Shown here piece by piece: positions 45,395 to 53,984 of a stretch of 64,000 nt of DNA. Source of the DNA: Rhizobium sophorae (GTDB taxonomy: Bacteria > Pseudomonadota > Alphaproteobacteria > Rhizobiales > Rhizobiaceae); the NCBI RefSeq assembly GCF_013087515.1, contig NZ_JABFCN010000030.1, positions 248,001-312,000 on the forward strand, in the 5' to 3' direction. The position numbers were made by a program, and so were the translations under genes. Position 1 is the first letter of the stretch, and each line of letters opens with the position of its first letter. The notes beneath the pieces are model-generated. The model made no database searches. It was not told the DNA's origin and was given only the letters and a program-made list of their open reading frames with translations.

Positions 45395-46240
45395 TTACTG
45401 CGCACCCTTCAAGACATAGATCAGTGGCTTTTTCGGCAGCGTGCGCATCGAGACGGTGATACTGTCATCGGGCGCATTGGCGACGTCGAAATCCTTGCCG
45501 AACATCGAAACGAAGGCTTCGACCGGCGGGCCGCGCCGGTGCATCGGCAGGATCAACGACGAGCGAAGCCGCTTGATGACGCGGCTCATGCTGTCGGCGC
45601 CCATGGTCAGTCCGCCATCGACCGGGACCATGACGACGTCGAGGCGGCCGATCTCTGTATAATGGGTATCCGTCAGCTCGTAATGCAGGTGGCCGAGATG
45701 GCCGATGCAGAGGCCAGCGATCTCGAAGATGAAGATGGAATTGCCGTTTTCGTGGGAGCCGCCGAGGCCATAGCTGAAGCGGATATCCGTCGTGACGTTG
45801 CGGATATAGGCATCGCCGACGACGAGATTGACATTGGCCTTCTCGTCCGGAACATCGCTCCACCCGTGCAGTACGTGCTTGATGCCCGGATCGGGCGCCA
45901 AGGTGAAGTGGGTCGAGTGGGCCTTGTTCATGGTCACGACGTCAGGCATCGCCGCCGGCCTGTACCAGCCATTATAGTCTGTCGCGATGACGATTCCGCC
46001 CGGGGTCTCGATCGCGAAGGTGGAGTGGCCGAGGAAGGTGAGTTTCACGTCCTCGCCCTCGGAGACGGCAGGCACCAGGGGCGGAGCGCCGGAAAAGCTT
46101 GCGAAGGTCACCTTGGGCATGGTTTGCGCGATCGCCTGGCACTGGCTGACCGGTGGCCGCTGCTCTTGCGCTCCGGCAAGTTTCGGCGCGGCGAAGGCCG
46201 CAAGGCATGCGATAGCGAGAACAAGATATCGCGGCTTCAT
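45395..46240 (-). CDS. Exported metallo-beta-lactamase-fold hydrolase
   Basis: The 281-residue protein has a signal peptide (LVLAIACLAAFAAPKLAGA). The MBL fold follows: VKLTFLGHSTFAIETPGGIV, VVTMNKAHSTHFTLA (a variant of the HxHxDH motif), IGHLGHLHYELT and MVPVDGGLTMG. The first metal motif lacks the usual HxHxDH spacing, so activity may differ. The protein resembles the UlaG-like group. It acts in the periplasm. Substrate unknown. Confidence 0.82.
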   Translation of the reverse strand: MKPRYLVLAIACLAAFAAPKLAGAQEQRPPVSQCQAIAQTMPKVTFASFSGAPPLVPAVSEGEDVKLTFLGHSTFAIETPGGIVIATDYNGWYRPAAMPDVVTMNKAHSTHFTLAPDPGIKHVLHGWSDVPDEKANVNLVVGDAYIRNVTTDIRFSYGLGGSHENGNSIFIFEIAGLCIGHLGHLHYELTDTHYTEIGRLDVVMVPVDGGLTMGADSMSRVIKRLRSSLILPMHRRGPPVEAFVSMFGKDFDVANAPDDSITVSMRTLPKKPLIYVLKGAQ

Positions 46241-46360
46241 GCCACCCCTCCGGCGCTATATCACCTTCAATCCGAGTGGCGGGGAGGATGCGGCATGAGG
46301 CCGCAGGGGTCCAGACCGAGGATGCTCACAATTGCGTGTTGGACGGCCGCGCGTCGCCTG

Positions 46361-47185
46361 TTACCGCCAGAACTCCGGCACCGTTTCGGCCAGCCGCGGC
46401 CCGAGCCGGAGCGGCGCGATCTTTTCGGCAAGTCCCGTCGTATCCGAAATCTCCACGCCGACGCCGCAGATCGTCGCGGGGCCGTTCGCTGCCTCCATGC
46501 GGCCCTTCGGCATCTTGGAGATGAAGCGGTTGAGCGGCTCCTCCTTGTCCATGCCGAGGGAAGAGTCGTAGTCGCCGCACATGCCGGCATCCGACATATA
46601 GGCCGTGCCGCCGTTCAGGATCTGTGCGTCGGCCGTCGGCACATGCGTGTGCGTGCCGACGACGAAACTGGCACGGCCGTCGACGAAATGGCCGAAACAC
46701 TGCTTCTCGCTGGTCGCCTCCGCATGGAAATCGAAGATGATCGCATCGGCCTGCTCCTTCAGCGGGCAGGCGGCAAGGATGACCTCCGCCGATTTGAAGG
46801 GGTCGTCGAGTTCGGGATGCATGAAGACCCGGCCCATGACGTTGGCGACGAGCACGCGCGCACCGTTCCTGGCATAGAAAAGGCCGGAGCCGCGGCCGGG
46901 CGTGCCTTGCGGATAGTTGGCCGGCCGCAGGAATTGATCGTGCCGCCCGGCAAAGGCGACGGCTTCCTTCTGATCCCAGACGTGATTGCCCGTCGTTACC
47001 ACATCGGCGCCGGCATTGATCGTTTCCAGAAAGATGTCCTCGGTGATGCCGAAGCCGCCGGCGGCGTTCTCGCCGTTGACGATGACGAAATCGAGCTTGA
47101 GGTCGGAAACCAGGCCGGGGAGGCGGTCCCAGACCGCCGTGCGTCCCGTCTTGCCGACCATGTCACCCAGAAAAAGCAGCCGCAT
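46361..47185 (-). CDS. YmdB-like (TIGR00282) metallophosphoesterase
   Basis: The 274-residue protein begins MRLLFLGDMVGKTGRTAVWD and has DFVIVNGENAAGGFGITEDI, TGNHVWDQKEA, and TDAQILNGGTAYMSDAGMCG-like metal motifs (VVGTHTHVPTADAQILNGGT). It matches the family that includes YmdB, a cyclic-nucleotide or 2',3'-cAMP phosphodiesterase in some bacteria. It is 3 bp downstream of fau, in one operon. Confidence 0.9.
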   Translation of the reverse strand: MRLLFLGDMVGKTGRTAVWDRLPGLVSDLKLDFVIVNGENAAGGFGITEDIFLETINAGADVVTTGNHVWDQKEAVAFAGRHDQFLRPANYPQGTPGRGSGLFYARNGARVLVANVMGRVFMHPELDDPFKSAEVILAACPLKEQADAIIFDFHAEATSEKQCFGHFVDGRASFVVGTHTHVPTADAQILNGGTAYMSDAGMCGDYDSSLGMDKEEPLNRFISKMPKGRMEAANGPATICGVGVEISDTTGLAEKIAPLRLGPRLAETVPEFWR

Positions 47186-47188
47186 TCC

Positions 47189-47776
47189 CTATCCAATCCA
47201 AGAGGCAAAAAAGCGAAGGCCGCTTTCTGTCAGGATGGCATCCAGGCTTATGTCGTGCGGCTCAGCGGGCACATGTGCCACTTCCTGGCAGTCGAATGCA
47301 ATGCCGATCAGCTTCGGATGCAGGCCTTTTTGCCTTAGCCGGTTGATGGCGCGGTCGTAGTGGCCGGCGCCGTAGCCGATGCGGTGGCCGCGGGCATCGA
47401 AGGCCGAAAGCGGCACCAGCATGATCTCGGGATCAAGAACGGCGGCATCCGCGCTGGGGCCGACCGTGCCGAAACCGGTATCGACGAGGGGCGCACCCTC
47501 CGCCAGCTCGCGAAAGACGATGGTCTGCCGATCGAGGATTGCCGGCACGCAGAGCCGCGCACCGCGCACGGCAAAACGCGCCATCAGCGGTCGCAGATCG
47601 GCCTCCGAACGGATCGGCAGGAAGCCGGAGACGATCGTATCCAGCGCAAAACCGACAGCCTCGCCGGCATGGTCGGCCATTGCGAGGCTCTTGGAGGCGC
47701 GTTTCTCGGCGGGGATGGCGTCTCGCGCGGACAGCCGTTCGTTGCGCAGCTGCGCTTTCAATTCTTTCGCGGTCAT
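47189..47776 (-). CDS. fau: 5-formyltetrahydrofolate cyclo-ligase
   Basis: The 195-residue enzyme makes 5,10-methenyltetrahydrofolate from 5-formyltetrahydrofolate with ATP. Motifs: SGFLPIRSEADLRPLM, LVPLSAFDARGHRIGYGAGH (the GYGGGY-type site) and YDRAINRLR. In many bacteria fau follows the 6S RNA gene; here it is 23 kb from the 6S candidate at 24 kb, and in an operon with the YmdB-like gene. Confidence 0.95.
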   Translation of the reverse strand: MTAKELKAQLRNERLSARDAIPAEKRASKSLAMADHAGEAVGFALDTIVSGFLPIRSEADLRPLMARFAVRGARLCVPAILDRQTIVFRELAEGAPLVDTGFGTVGPSADAAVLDPEIMLVPLSAFDARGHRIGYGAGHYDRAINRLRQKGLHPKLIGIAFDCQEVAHVPAEPHDISLDAILTESGLRFFASWIG

Positions 47777-47893
47777 TCGATCTGCCGGTTCTGAGAGATT
47801 GACCCGAGCATAGACGGCTGGATGTCCGATGCAAATGCCGGATGCGACAGCATCACGCGCGTTTCACGCCTCGCCCGCCGGCAGCAGCGATCG

Positions 47894-48589
47894 TCAGACG
47901 ACGATGCTTGTCGGTATTGTCGCCGTGGCGATGGAGAAGCCTGCCATATTGGACCCGGTCTGCCGGTCCTGCTGCCGCAACTCGCGCATCGCCTTTTCGA
48001 GCACTTGCTTGAGTTCGCGCACCACCGCCTTGAACTCTTCCATCGTTTCGCGATCATCGGCTGAAATGCCTGAAAATTTCGGGGCATCCTCGGCGACGCT
48101 CGCATAGGCGTTGCGGGCGCTGGCGGCGGCGTCCGGTTCATGCGGGCCGGTCTCGCCGGCCGCAGTTTCTCCTGAAGTATCCGTCAGCGCAGCCGCGGCC
48201 TCGCTCGTTGCGACGGCCGCAGCGCCCGTGGTTGCATCCACCGGAACAGCCGTTGCCGGGCTGCCGGTCGCGACTGATGATGCGAATTCGGAGGCGGCGG
48301 TGCCGACCTTGCGCGCCAGTTCGGCGGCCAGCCGGGCGACCACCTCAGGTGCCATGTTGGAGCAGCGCAGCATCTCCAACTGCTGTTTTGCCTCTTCGAG
48401 CTTGCGATGTGCCTTGGCTTTGGCCTCGTCTCCCGAGTTCGCCAAGGTCTGGCGCATCTGCTGCAGCGCCTGGGTGGCGCGCTGCAGCTTCAGCACGCCT
48501 TGATCGGTCTCGCCTCCGGCGGCCGGCATGGCTGTCGTCGAAGACGCGCCGCGCAAGATGATGGAGGCAGACGTGGTTGAGACCTGCAT
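47894..48589 (-). CDS. Hypothetical Ala-rich coiled-coil protein
   Basis: The 231-residue protein has no domain that I recognise. Residues 30-75 (LKLQRATQALQQMRQTLAN and KAKAHRKLEEAKQQLEMLR) and 175-205 (KAVVRELKQVLEKAMREL) look coiled coil, joined by an Ala/Thr-rich linker. The C-terminal ATIPTSIVV is short and hydrophobic. It has no signal peptide. It is in front of sqdC on the same strand but 60 bp away. Confidence 0.65.
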   Translation of the reverse strand: MQVSTTSASIILRGASSTTAMPAAGGETDQGVLKLQRATQALQQMRQTLANSGDEAKAKAHRKLEEAKQQLEMLRCSNMAPEVVARLAAELARKVGTAASEFASSVATGSPATAVPVDATTGAAAVATSEAAAALTDTSGETAAGETGPHEPDAAASARNAYASVAEDAPKFSGISADDRETMEEFKAVVRELKQVLEKAMRELRQQDRQTGSNMAGFSIATATIPTSIVV

Positions 48590-48649
48590 GGACTATCCCC
48601 CGACTTTTAGTTCGGGCCTCCGATTGCAATTCGGGCGCATTCTGCAACG

Positions 48650-49567
48650 TCAGACTTGCGTGGACCTGTGTCTTTGGGATTCGGGAAGCGCAGCGGCCAG
48701 CCGCTGCATCGTCTCCTCAAACAGACGCGCTCCGCCGGGTGCCCAGCCGAGCGCGCGGATTTTCGCAATGTTCATGAGATTGAGTGCTGCGCTATCAGCA
48801 GGGGCCGGCAGCGCGTGCCGACAGCCCGTCTCGCGGCGGATGGATGAAAGGATATCGCGCGTGTCGACTGACATGTCCGAGACGTTGAAGACCTCGCCGG
48901 AGATGCGGGTGCTTTCCGTCTCCAGCATGAGCCTCACCGCCCGACCGAGGTCGCGGCCGTGAACTTCCGTTCCCAGGCGGGCAGCAACCGGCCGGCCGGC
49001 GAGGTAATCGGCGATGAGGCCGTCCCATTTGTTCGGCGACAGATCGCCATAGACGCCGGTCGCCCTCAGGCTTACGCCAGCAAAGCCCGGCGTGGAGAGG
49101 TGGGTAAGCGCGCGTTCGGCATCGAGCTTGACCTGGCCGTAGAGTGTTTCGGGCTTGGCCAGCATCGTCTCCGTCAGTTCGGTTGCCCCGGGATGTTCGC
49201 CGTAGGCGGCGCGGCTGGAGAGGAAGACGCAGCGGCGCGTACCGGCTCGTTTGGCGGCTTCGAAAAGCCGGACGGTGCCGTCGAGGTTCAACTTGTGGAA
49301 GGTCTTCGGATCATCGCCCTCGCCGCCGCGATATTTGCCCGGGACATGGCTGAAGGCGGCGTGGACGAAGAAATAGGCGTCATCGAAGACATCGATCTGA
49401 TCCTTGTCGGGATCGAGCGAAAGCGCCGCGAACTCGACCGGGCGGGAGAAGAGGCGGGGCAGCGGCGCTCGGCGCCCGCCGACGATCACCTGATATCCGG
49501 CGGCCAGCAGTTCCTCGACGACATACCGGCCGACGAGACCCGTTCCACCCGATACCAGTACCTTCAT
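48650..49567 (-). CDS. sqdC: SqdC: NAD(P)-dependent oxidoreductase of the sulfolipid operon
   Basis: The 305-residue extended SDR begins MKVLVSGGTGLVGRYVVEEL, with the glycine motif, a catalytic YGQVK-like Tyr/Lys (ETLYGQVKLDAERAL near residue 148), and SLRATGVYGDLSP. It is the last gene of a three-gene minus-strand operon after sqdB and sqdD, overlapping sqdD by four bases. SqdC is a reductase-like protein of unclear exact role, required for proper sulfolipid formation in Rhodobacter. The assignment rests on operon order. Confidence 0.85.
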   Translation of the reverse strand: MKVLVSGGTGLVGRYVVEELLAAGYQVIVGGRRAPLPRLFSRPVEFAALSLDPDKDQIDVFDDAYFFVHAAFSHVPGKYRGGEGDDPKTFHKLNLDGTVRLFEAAKRAGTRRCVFLSSRAAYGEHPGATELTETMLAKPETLYGQVKLDAERALTHLSTPGFAGVSLRATGVYGDLSPNKWDGLIADYLAGRPVAARLGTEVHGRDLGRAVRLMLETESTRISGEVFNVSDMSVDTRDILSSIRRETGCRHALPAPADSAALNLMNIAKIRALGWAPGGARLFEETMQRLAAALPESQRHRSTQV

Positions 49568-50388
49568 GCTGTCCCTTCCGGATTGTTCAGCGCCGCGATT
49601 TCAGGCACATCGCCGCCATGGTGGAAACGGTGCCATAGATCGATCAAAGGTTGTAATCGCGCTGCCTTGGGATGGTCCTTTTCCCACGGTTTTTCATACT
49701 GGTAATGCAGGATCGAAATGCTCTTCCAGTCCCAAAGGTCCGGCATGGTGAACCATACATATTGCAGCATGTTGAAATAAACCGGCAGGCCGTGCCAATC
49801 CGGGAAGAACGTCTCGAGAAAGGTCTGATCGGTGCGGCGCCAGAACGTGTCCGGCCTGTCGAGCCTTTCGAGCATGTGCCGGAACGTGTCATGCGAGGGC
49901 GTGGCGACGAAGACGCCGGAATTCATGCGCCGGAAGTCGGCGAGGCTTTCGTAGACATTCGGGGCAGCGGAAAATTCCGGATAGCGGAAGAGCCTGTCGA
50001 CGTTTTTCAACACGAGGGCGTCGGCATCGATGAAGACGCAGCGCTGGTATTCGACGAGCTGCCAGAGCTTGAGCTTACAGAAATTGTCGAGCGGCGAATG
50101 GAAATCCGGCTTGCGGCCCTTGGTGAAAGGGGCTGTCGAATGGAGCTGACCGCGGGCGTGGCGCTCGTTGAAGGCCGGAGACAGCGGCAGGTGCTCGACC
50201 TCGATCAGGCGGCAGTCGAGCGCTTCGAGTGGTGAGAGGGCGGCTTTGTCGACGCCGCCGGTGTGGAGAATGACGATGTCGGCCCGGGTGCCGGTTCGGC
50301 GTAGGGAGCGGGCAAGCGCGGTCGCGCCCATGGCGTAATCGGCATTGGTGACGAGTGTGACGTAGGCGAAGACGGACGAGCGGTTCAT
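49564..50388 (-). CDS. sqdD: SqdD: glycosyltransferase family 8 (glycogenin-like)
   Basis: The 274-residue protein has the GT8 fold: VTNADYAMGATALARSLRRT near residue 13, the metal-binding DADALVLKNVDRLF (about 122) and FFPDWHGLPVYFNMLQ near 192. In bacteria with the sqd operon this GT8 enzyme is SqdD, proposed to move sulfoquinovose onto diacylglycerol. It follows sqdB after a 201-bp gap that holds a RIME element and overlaps sqdC by four bases. Confidence 0.88.
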   Translation of the reverse strand: MNRSSVFAYVTLVTNADYAMGATALARSLRRTGTRADIVILHTGGVDKAALSPLEALDCRLIEVEHLPLSPAFNERHARGQLHSTAPFTKGRKPDFHSPLDNFCKLKLWQLVEYQRCVFIDADALVLKNVDRLFRYPEFSAAPNVYESLADFRRMNSGVFVATPSHDTFRHMLERLDRPDTFWRRTDQTFLETFFPDWHGLPVYFNMLQYVWFTMPDLWDWKSISILHYQYEKPWEKDHPKAARLQPLIDLWHRFHHGGDVPEIAALNNPEGTA

Positions 50389-50410
50389 CGGACTCCGCTG
50401 CCCCGATATG

Positions 50411-50553
50411 CTCCCTCATTCCTGTGCTTGTCACAGGAATCCAGCCAGGGCGCGTCGGCGCCGTGAATGACTCTCGTTCTCATGGGTAAGATTCTCCCGC
50501 GCCCAGGGACTTGGGCCCATTGGATTCCTGTGCCAGGCACAGGAATGAGGGAG
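50411..50553. repeat. RIME-like palindromic element between sqdB and sqdD
   Basis: A 143-bp element ended by perfect 17-bp inverted arms (CTCCCTCATTCCTGTGC at the left and its complement at the right). Each end forms a further hairpin (CCTGTG/CACAGG). It resembles, from memory, the Rhizobium intergenic mosaic element RIME. It shares both ends with the element inside tilS (59803-59956), but the middles differ. In the sqd operon it separates sqdB from sqdD by adding most of a 201-bp gap, and may alter mRNA folding or cleavage. Confidence 0.75.
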
Positions 50554-50589
50554 TTCCAGTTGTGCCTTCCAATACGAATTCACTCTTGT

Positions 50590-51810
50590 TCATGAAACCG
50601 ACTTCAGCCGCTTGCCTTCGGGATCGTGATTGATCGTCGCGGCGATGTCTTTGGTCCAGGCGGAGACGGCCGGTACGCGCGAGCGGTCGACGCGATAGGC
50701 GAATTTCTTCGCGACGTCGACGATCTCGCCGAGCAGGCCGGCTTCCAGCGTAATCGGTTCGAGGCCGAGATTGCGGAACTTTTCGTTTCGGACGATCAGA
50801 TCGTTTTCAGCGGCTTCCTTGCGCGGGTTCGGCAGCCAGGCAATCTTGGCGCCGCTCATCCTGGCGATCATCTCGGCAAGGTCGCGCACCCGGTGGGTTT
50901 CGGTCATCTGGTTGAAGATCTCGACGCGGGCGCCGCGAGCCGGCGGATTTTTCAGCGCCAGCTCGATGCAGCGGACCGAGTCCTGGATATGGATGAAGGC
51001 GCGGGTCTGGCCGCCGGTGCCGTGCACCGTCAGCGGATAGCCGATCGCCGCCTGGATGAGGAAGCGGTTCAGCACCGTGCCATAATCGCCGTCATAGTCG
51101 AAACGATTGATCAGCTGCGCGTGGCGGCGTGTCTGCTCGGTATGCGTGCCCCAGACGATGCCCTGGTGCAGATCGGTGATCCTCAGGCCGTCATTCTTCG
51201 CGTAGAACTGGAAGAGAAGCTGATCCAGGCACTTGGTCATGTGATAGATCGAGCCGGGATTGGAGGGATAGAGGATCTCCTGGCTCACTGTCTCGCCGCC
51301 TGCGGTTTCGATGCCGACCGGCAGGTAGCCTTCTGGGATCGCCGCGCCGACCGTCGAATAGCCGTAGACGCCCATGGTGCCGAGATGGATGAGATGGGCA
51401 TCGAGATTGAGTTCCGTCAGCGCGTTCAGCAGGTTGTGCGTGGCGCTGACATTGTTGTTGACGGTGTAGTTCTTGTGGCGGTCGCTCTTCATCGAATAGG
51501 GCGCGGCCCGCTGCTCGGCGAAATGGATGACGGCATCCGGGCGGTGTTCGGAAAGCCAGTTCTTCAGGAGTTCGTAATCCTTGGCGAGATCGATCAGATT
51601 GAAGTGGATGCGCCGTCCGGTTTCGGCATGCCAGATGCGGGTGCGCTCCTGGATCGAATCCATTGGGGTCAGCGACTGAACGCCAAGTTCGGTGTCGATC
51701 CACCGGCGCGAGAGATTGTCGAGGATATGGATGTCGTGCCCGGCATCGGAGAGATGCAGCGACGTTGGCCAACCAATGAAACCGTCTCCGCCCATAACCG
51801 CAATCTTCAT
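50590..51810 (-). CDS. sqdB: SqdB: UDP-sulfoquinovose synthase
   Basis: The 406-residue extended SDR makes UDP-sulfoquinovose from UDP-glucose and sulfite for sulfolipid (SQDG). The diagnostic parts are MKIAVMGGDGFIGWPTSLHL, GTMGVYGYS, the YHMTKCLDQ active-site Tyr/Lys, QGIVWGTHTEQTRRH, DYGTVLNRFLIQAAIGYP and TGGQTRAFIHIQD. GGAGA seven bases before 51810 decides the start over 51837. It leads the sqdBDC operon. The sulfolipid is important when phosphate is scarce. Confidence 0.93.
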   Translation of the reverse strand: MKIAVMGGDGFIGWPTSLHLSDAGHDIHILDNLSRRWIDTELGVQSLTPMDSIQERTRIWHAETGRRIHFNLIDLAKDYELLKNWLSEHRPDAVIHFAEQRAAPYSMKSDRHKNYTVNNNVSATHNLLNALTELNLDAHLIHLGTMGVYGYSTVGAAIPEGYLPVGIETAGGETVSQEILYPSNPGSIYHMTKCLDQLLFQFYAKNDGLRITDLHQGIVWGTHTEQTRRHAQLINRFDYDGDYGTVLNRFLIQAAIGYPLTVHGTGGQTRAFIHIQDSVRCIELALKNPPARGARVEIFNQMTETHRVRDLAEMIARMSGAKIAWLPNPRKEAAENDLIVRNEKFRNLGLEPITLEAGLLGEIVDVAKKFAYRVDRSRVPAVSAWTKDIAATINHDPEGKRLKSVS

Positions 51811-51951
51811 CGCATCGTCTCCTGATTGGTCGCTCATTATCGGGAATAGTTAGGAATTGTGACAATCATTCAATGCCTGCCGACCGGGCATTCAATGCTT
51901 GCCTGTCTGGAAGCGTTGCGCCAAACAGGGCACCTGAGTTTGGAGAAAATT

Positions 51952-52407
51952 ATGACGCAACGCCCTTTTTCCATTTCGGGAGAGCTGACGGAGGCCGGAC
52001 ACCGCCTCGTCCAGCGGGTCTATTATGAAGATACGGACTTTTCCGGCCTGGTCTATCACGCCCGCTACCTGCATTTCCTGGAGCGCGGCCGCACCGATTA
52101 TCTGCGCTGCCTCGGTGTCGAGCAGCGCGAGCTCGTCAGTGCCGACGAGGAGGGGCTGGTTTTCGTCGTCCACCGCATGGAGATCGACTTCAAGAGCCCG
52201 GCGCGCATGGACGATGTGCTGACGATCCTGACGCATACAGAAAAAGCCGGCGGTGCCAAGATGGTGCTCAATCAGCAGATTCGCTCGGGCGAGACGCTGC
52301 TGATTGCCGCCAAGGTGATTATCGCCGTCATCAACGCCCGGGGGCGGCCGAGGCGGCTGCCGGAAACGCTGGCGGCGAAATTCCTGGAAGGCAGCCAGCC
52401 ATTGTAG
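51952..52407 (+). CDS. ybgC: Tol-Pal-associated acyl-CoA thioesterase YbgC
   Basis: The 151-residue hotdog-fold thioesterase has the YYEDTDFSGLVYHARYLHFL motif near residue 22 with the catalytic aspartate, then LERGRTDYLRCLGVEQREL. GGAG eight bases before 51952 decides the start over an ATG at 51859. It is the first gene of the tol-pal cluster, as in most Gram-negatives, but here separated from tolQ by 375 bp. Confidence 0.94.
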   Translation: MTQRPFSISGELTEAGHRLVQRVYYEDTDFSGLVYHARYLHFLERGRTDYLRCLGVEQRELVSADEEGLVFVVHRMEIDFKSPARMDDVLTILTHTEKAGGAKMVLNQQIRSGETLLIAAKVIIAVINARGRPRRLPETLAAKFLEGSQPL

Positions 52408-52782
52408 TCAGAAGCGCTTGAAATTCAGCCCTTGTCATAACTTGAGTTTTATGTGAAGGAATTCCCGCGCCGCAGGATGAGCGCTCTTTCGGCAGCCGGA
52501 CCTTGCTCCGGTCAAGTAATCCATGGAACGAAATCTTCCAAACACAGGCTTACTGTCACAGTCCGGCACTAACGATCTATTAACCATAATAGTGTCTTAC
52601 TGGGAAAGTCGGAGTTTGTGCGGTGCACGCCTTCCTTTGACCAAATTTGACGGCAAGAAGGCGGAAGATGAGCTTGGAAGTTTGACCAGGGCTTTGGGCG
52701 GCGGCCGCCGGACACTTCTTGCGAGATCAGTTTGTGCCGCCCGGTCCAGCACCGGGCGTTTGGATTCGGGGATTTTGGACCA
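52408..52782. promoter_or_regulatory. Intergenic region before tolQ with a half CtrA site
   Basis: A 375-bp gene-free stretch between ybgC and tolQ. It holds TTAACCAT at 52580-52587, a form of CtrA half-site, and the same sequence occurs before pal at 56957-56964. I see no other regulatory motif or RNA. It is likely the promoter region of tolQRAB. Confidence 0.35.
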
Positions 52783-53502
52783 ATGGAACAAGTAGGATTG
52801 GCAGCAGCAACGACGGACGTCAGCCTCTGGTCGCTTTTCATGCAGGCCGGCATCGTCGTCAAGCTCGTCATGCTCGGGCTCATCGCGGCCTCGGTGTGGA
52901 CGTGGGCGATCGTCATCGACAAATACCTGGCCTATGGCCGAGCGCGGCGCCAGTTCGACAAGTTCGAACAGGTGTTCTGGTCGGGCCAGTCGCTGGAAGA
53001 ACTCTACCGCTCGCTGTCGGAGCGCAACAATACCGGGCTCGCGGCAATCTTCGTGGCCGCCATGCGCGAGTGGAAGAAATCCTTCGAACGCGGCGCCCGC
53101 TCACCGATCGGCCTGCAGATGCGTATCGACCGGGCGATGGACGTGACGCTCGCCCGTGAGACCGAATTTCTCGGCGCCCGCCTTGGATCGCTGGCGACCA
53201 TCGGCTCGGCCGGTCCGTTCATCGGTCTCTTCGGCACGGTCGTCGGCATCATGACTTCGTTCCAGGCGATCGCCGGTTCGAAGTCGACCAACCTTGCGGT
53301 CGTCGCGCCCGGTATCGCCGAAGCGCTGCTTGCCACCGCGATCGGTCTCGTCGCGGCTATCCCCGCAGTTATCGCCTACAACAAGTTCTCTGCCGATGCC
53401 GGCAAGCTCTCGGGCCGCATGGAAGGTTTCGCGGATGAATTCTCCGCCATACTTTCGCGCCAGATCGACGAGAAACTGCAGCCGCGCGCTGCCGCTCAGT
53501 AA
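52783..53502 (+). CDS. tolQ: Tol-Pal system proton channel TolQ
   Basis: The 239-residue inner-membrane protein has three membrane helices: VVKLVMLGLIAASVWTWAIV first, TIGSAGPFIGLFGTVVGIMT and ALLATAIGLVAAIPAVIAYN. With TolR it forms a proton-driven motor that energises TolA. The MEQVGLAAAT start at 52783 fits the family. It leads tolQRA(tolA2)B. Confidence 0.97.
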   Translation: MEQVGLAAATTDVSLWSLFMQAGIVVKLVMLGLIAASVWTWAIVIDKYLAYGRARRQFDKFEQVFWSGQSLEELYRSLSERNNTGLAAIFVAAMREWKKSFERGARSPIGLQMRIDRAMDVTLARETEFLGARLGSLATIGSAGPFIGLFGTVVGIMTSFQAIAGSKSTNLAVVAPGIAEALLATAIGLVAAIPAVIAYNKFSADAGKLSGRMEGFADEFSAILSRQIDEKLQPRAAAQ

Positions 53503-53520
53503 CCAACGAGGTATTCTGAC

Positions 53521-53976
53521 ATGGGTATGACTGTTGGAGGCAATGGCGGCGGGGGCGGCGGACGCCGCCGTCGCGGTGGTCGGAACAGGGCCGTGATTTC
53601 CGAAATCAACGTGACGCCGCTGGTCGACGTCATGCTGGTGCTTTTGATCATCTTTATGGTCGCGGCACCGATGATGACTGTCGGCGTGCCGATCGACCTG
53701 CCGGAAACGCAGGCCAAGGCGCTCAATTCCGAGACGCAGCCGATCACCATCTCCGTCAAGAACGACGGTGAGGTGTTCCTGCAGGAAACGCCGATCCCGG
53801 CCGCGGAGATCGCCGCCAAGCTCGAGGCGATCGCCACCACCGGCTATAACGAACGCATCTTCGTGCGCGGCGACGCGACAGCGCCCTACGGCGTCATCGC
53901 CGATGTCATGGCCCGTATTCAGGGCGCGGGCTTCAAGAATATCGGCCTCGTGACGCAGCAGAAGAAGGACCAATAG
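53521..53976 (+). CDS. tolR: Tol-Pal system protein TolR
   Basis: The 151-residue protein has a glycine/arginine-rich N-terminus (GGGGGGRRRRGGRNRAVISE), then the membrane helix with the proton-carrying aspartate (NVTPLVDVMLVLLIIFMVAA) and a periplasmic ExbD/TolR domain. TolQ and TolR form the motor. It follows tolQ by 18 bp. Confidence 0.97.
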   Translation: MGMTVGGNGGGGGGRRRRGGRNRAVISEINVTPLVDVMLVLLIIFMVAAPMMTVGVPIDLPETQAKALNSETQPITISVKNDGEVFLQETPIPAAEIAAKLEAIATTGYNERIFVRGDATAPYGVIADVMARIQGAGFKNIGLVTQQKKDQ

Positions 53977-53984
53977 CGCTCAAA

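Noticed and set aside
52569-52922. Minus-strand frame before tolQ
   Set aside because: It overlaps the tolQ start and promoter region and shows no recognised domain.
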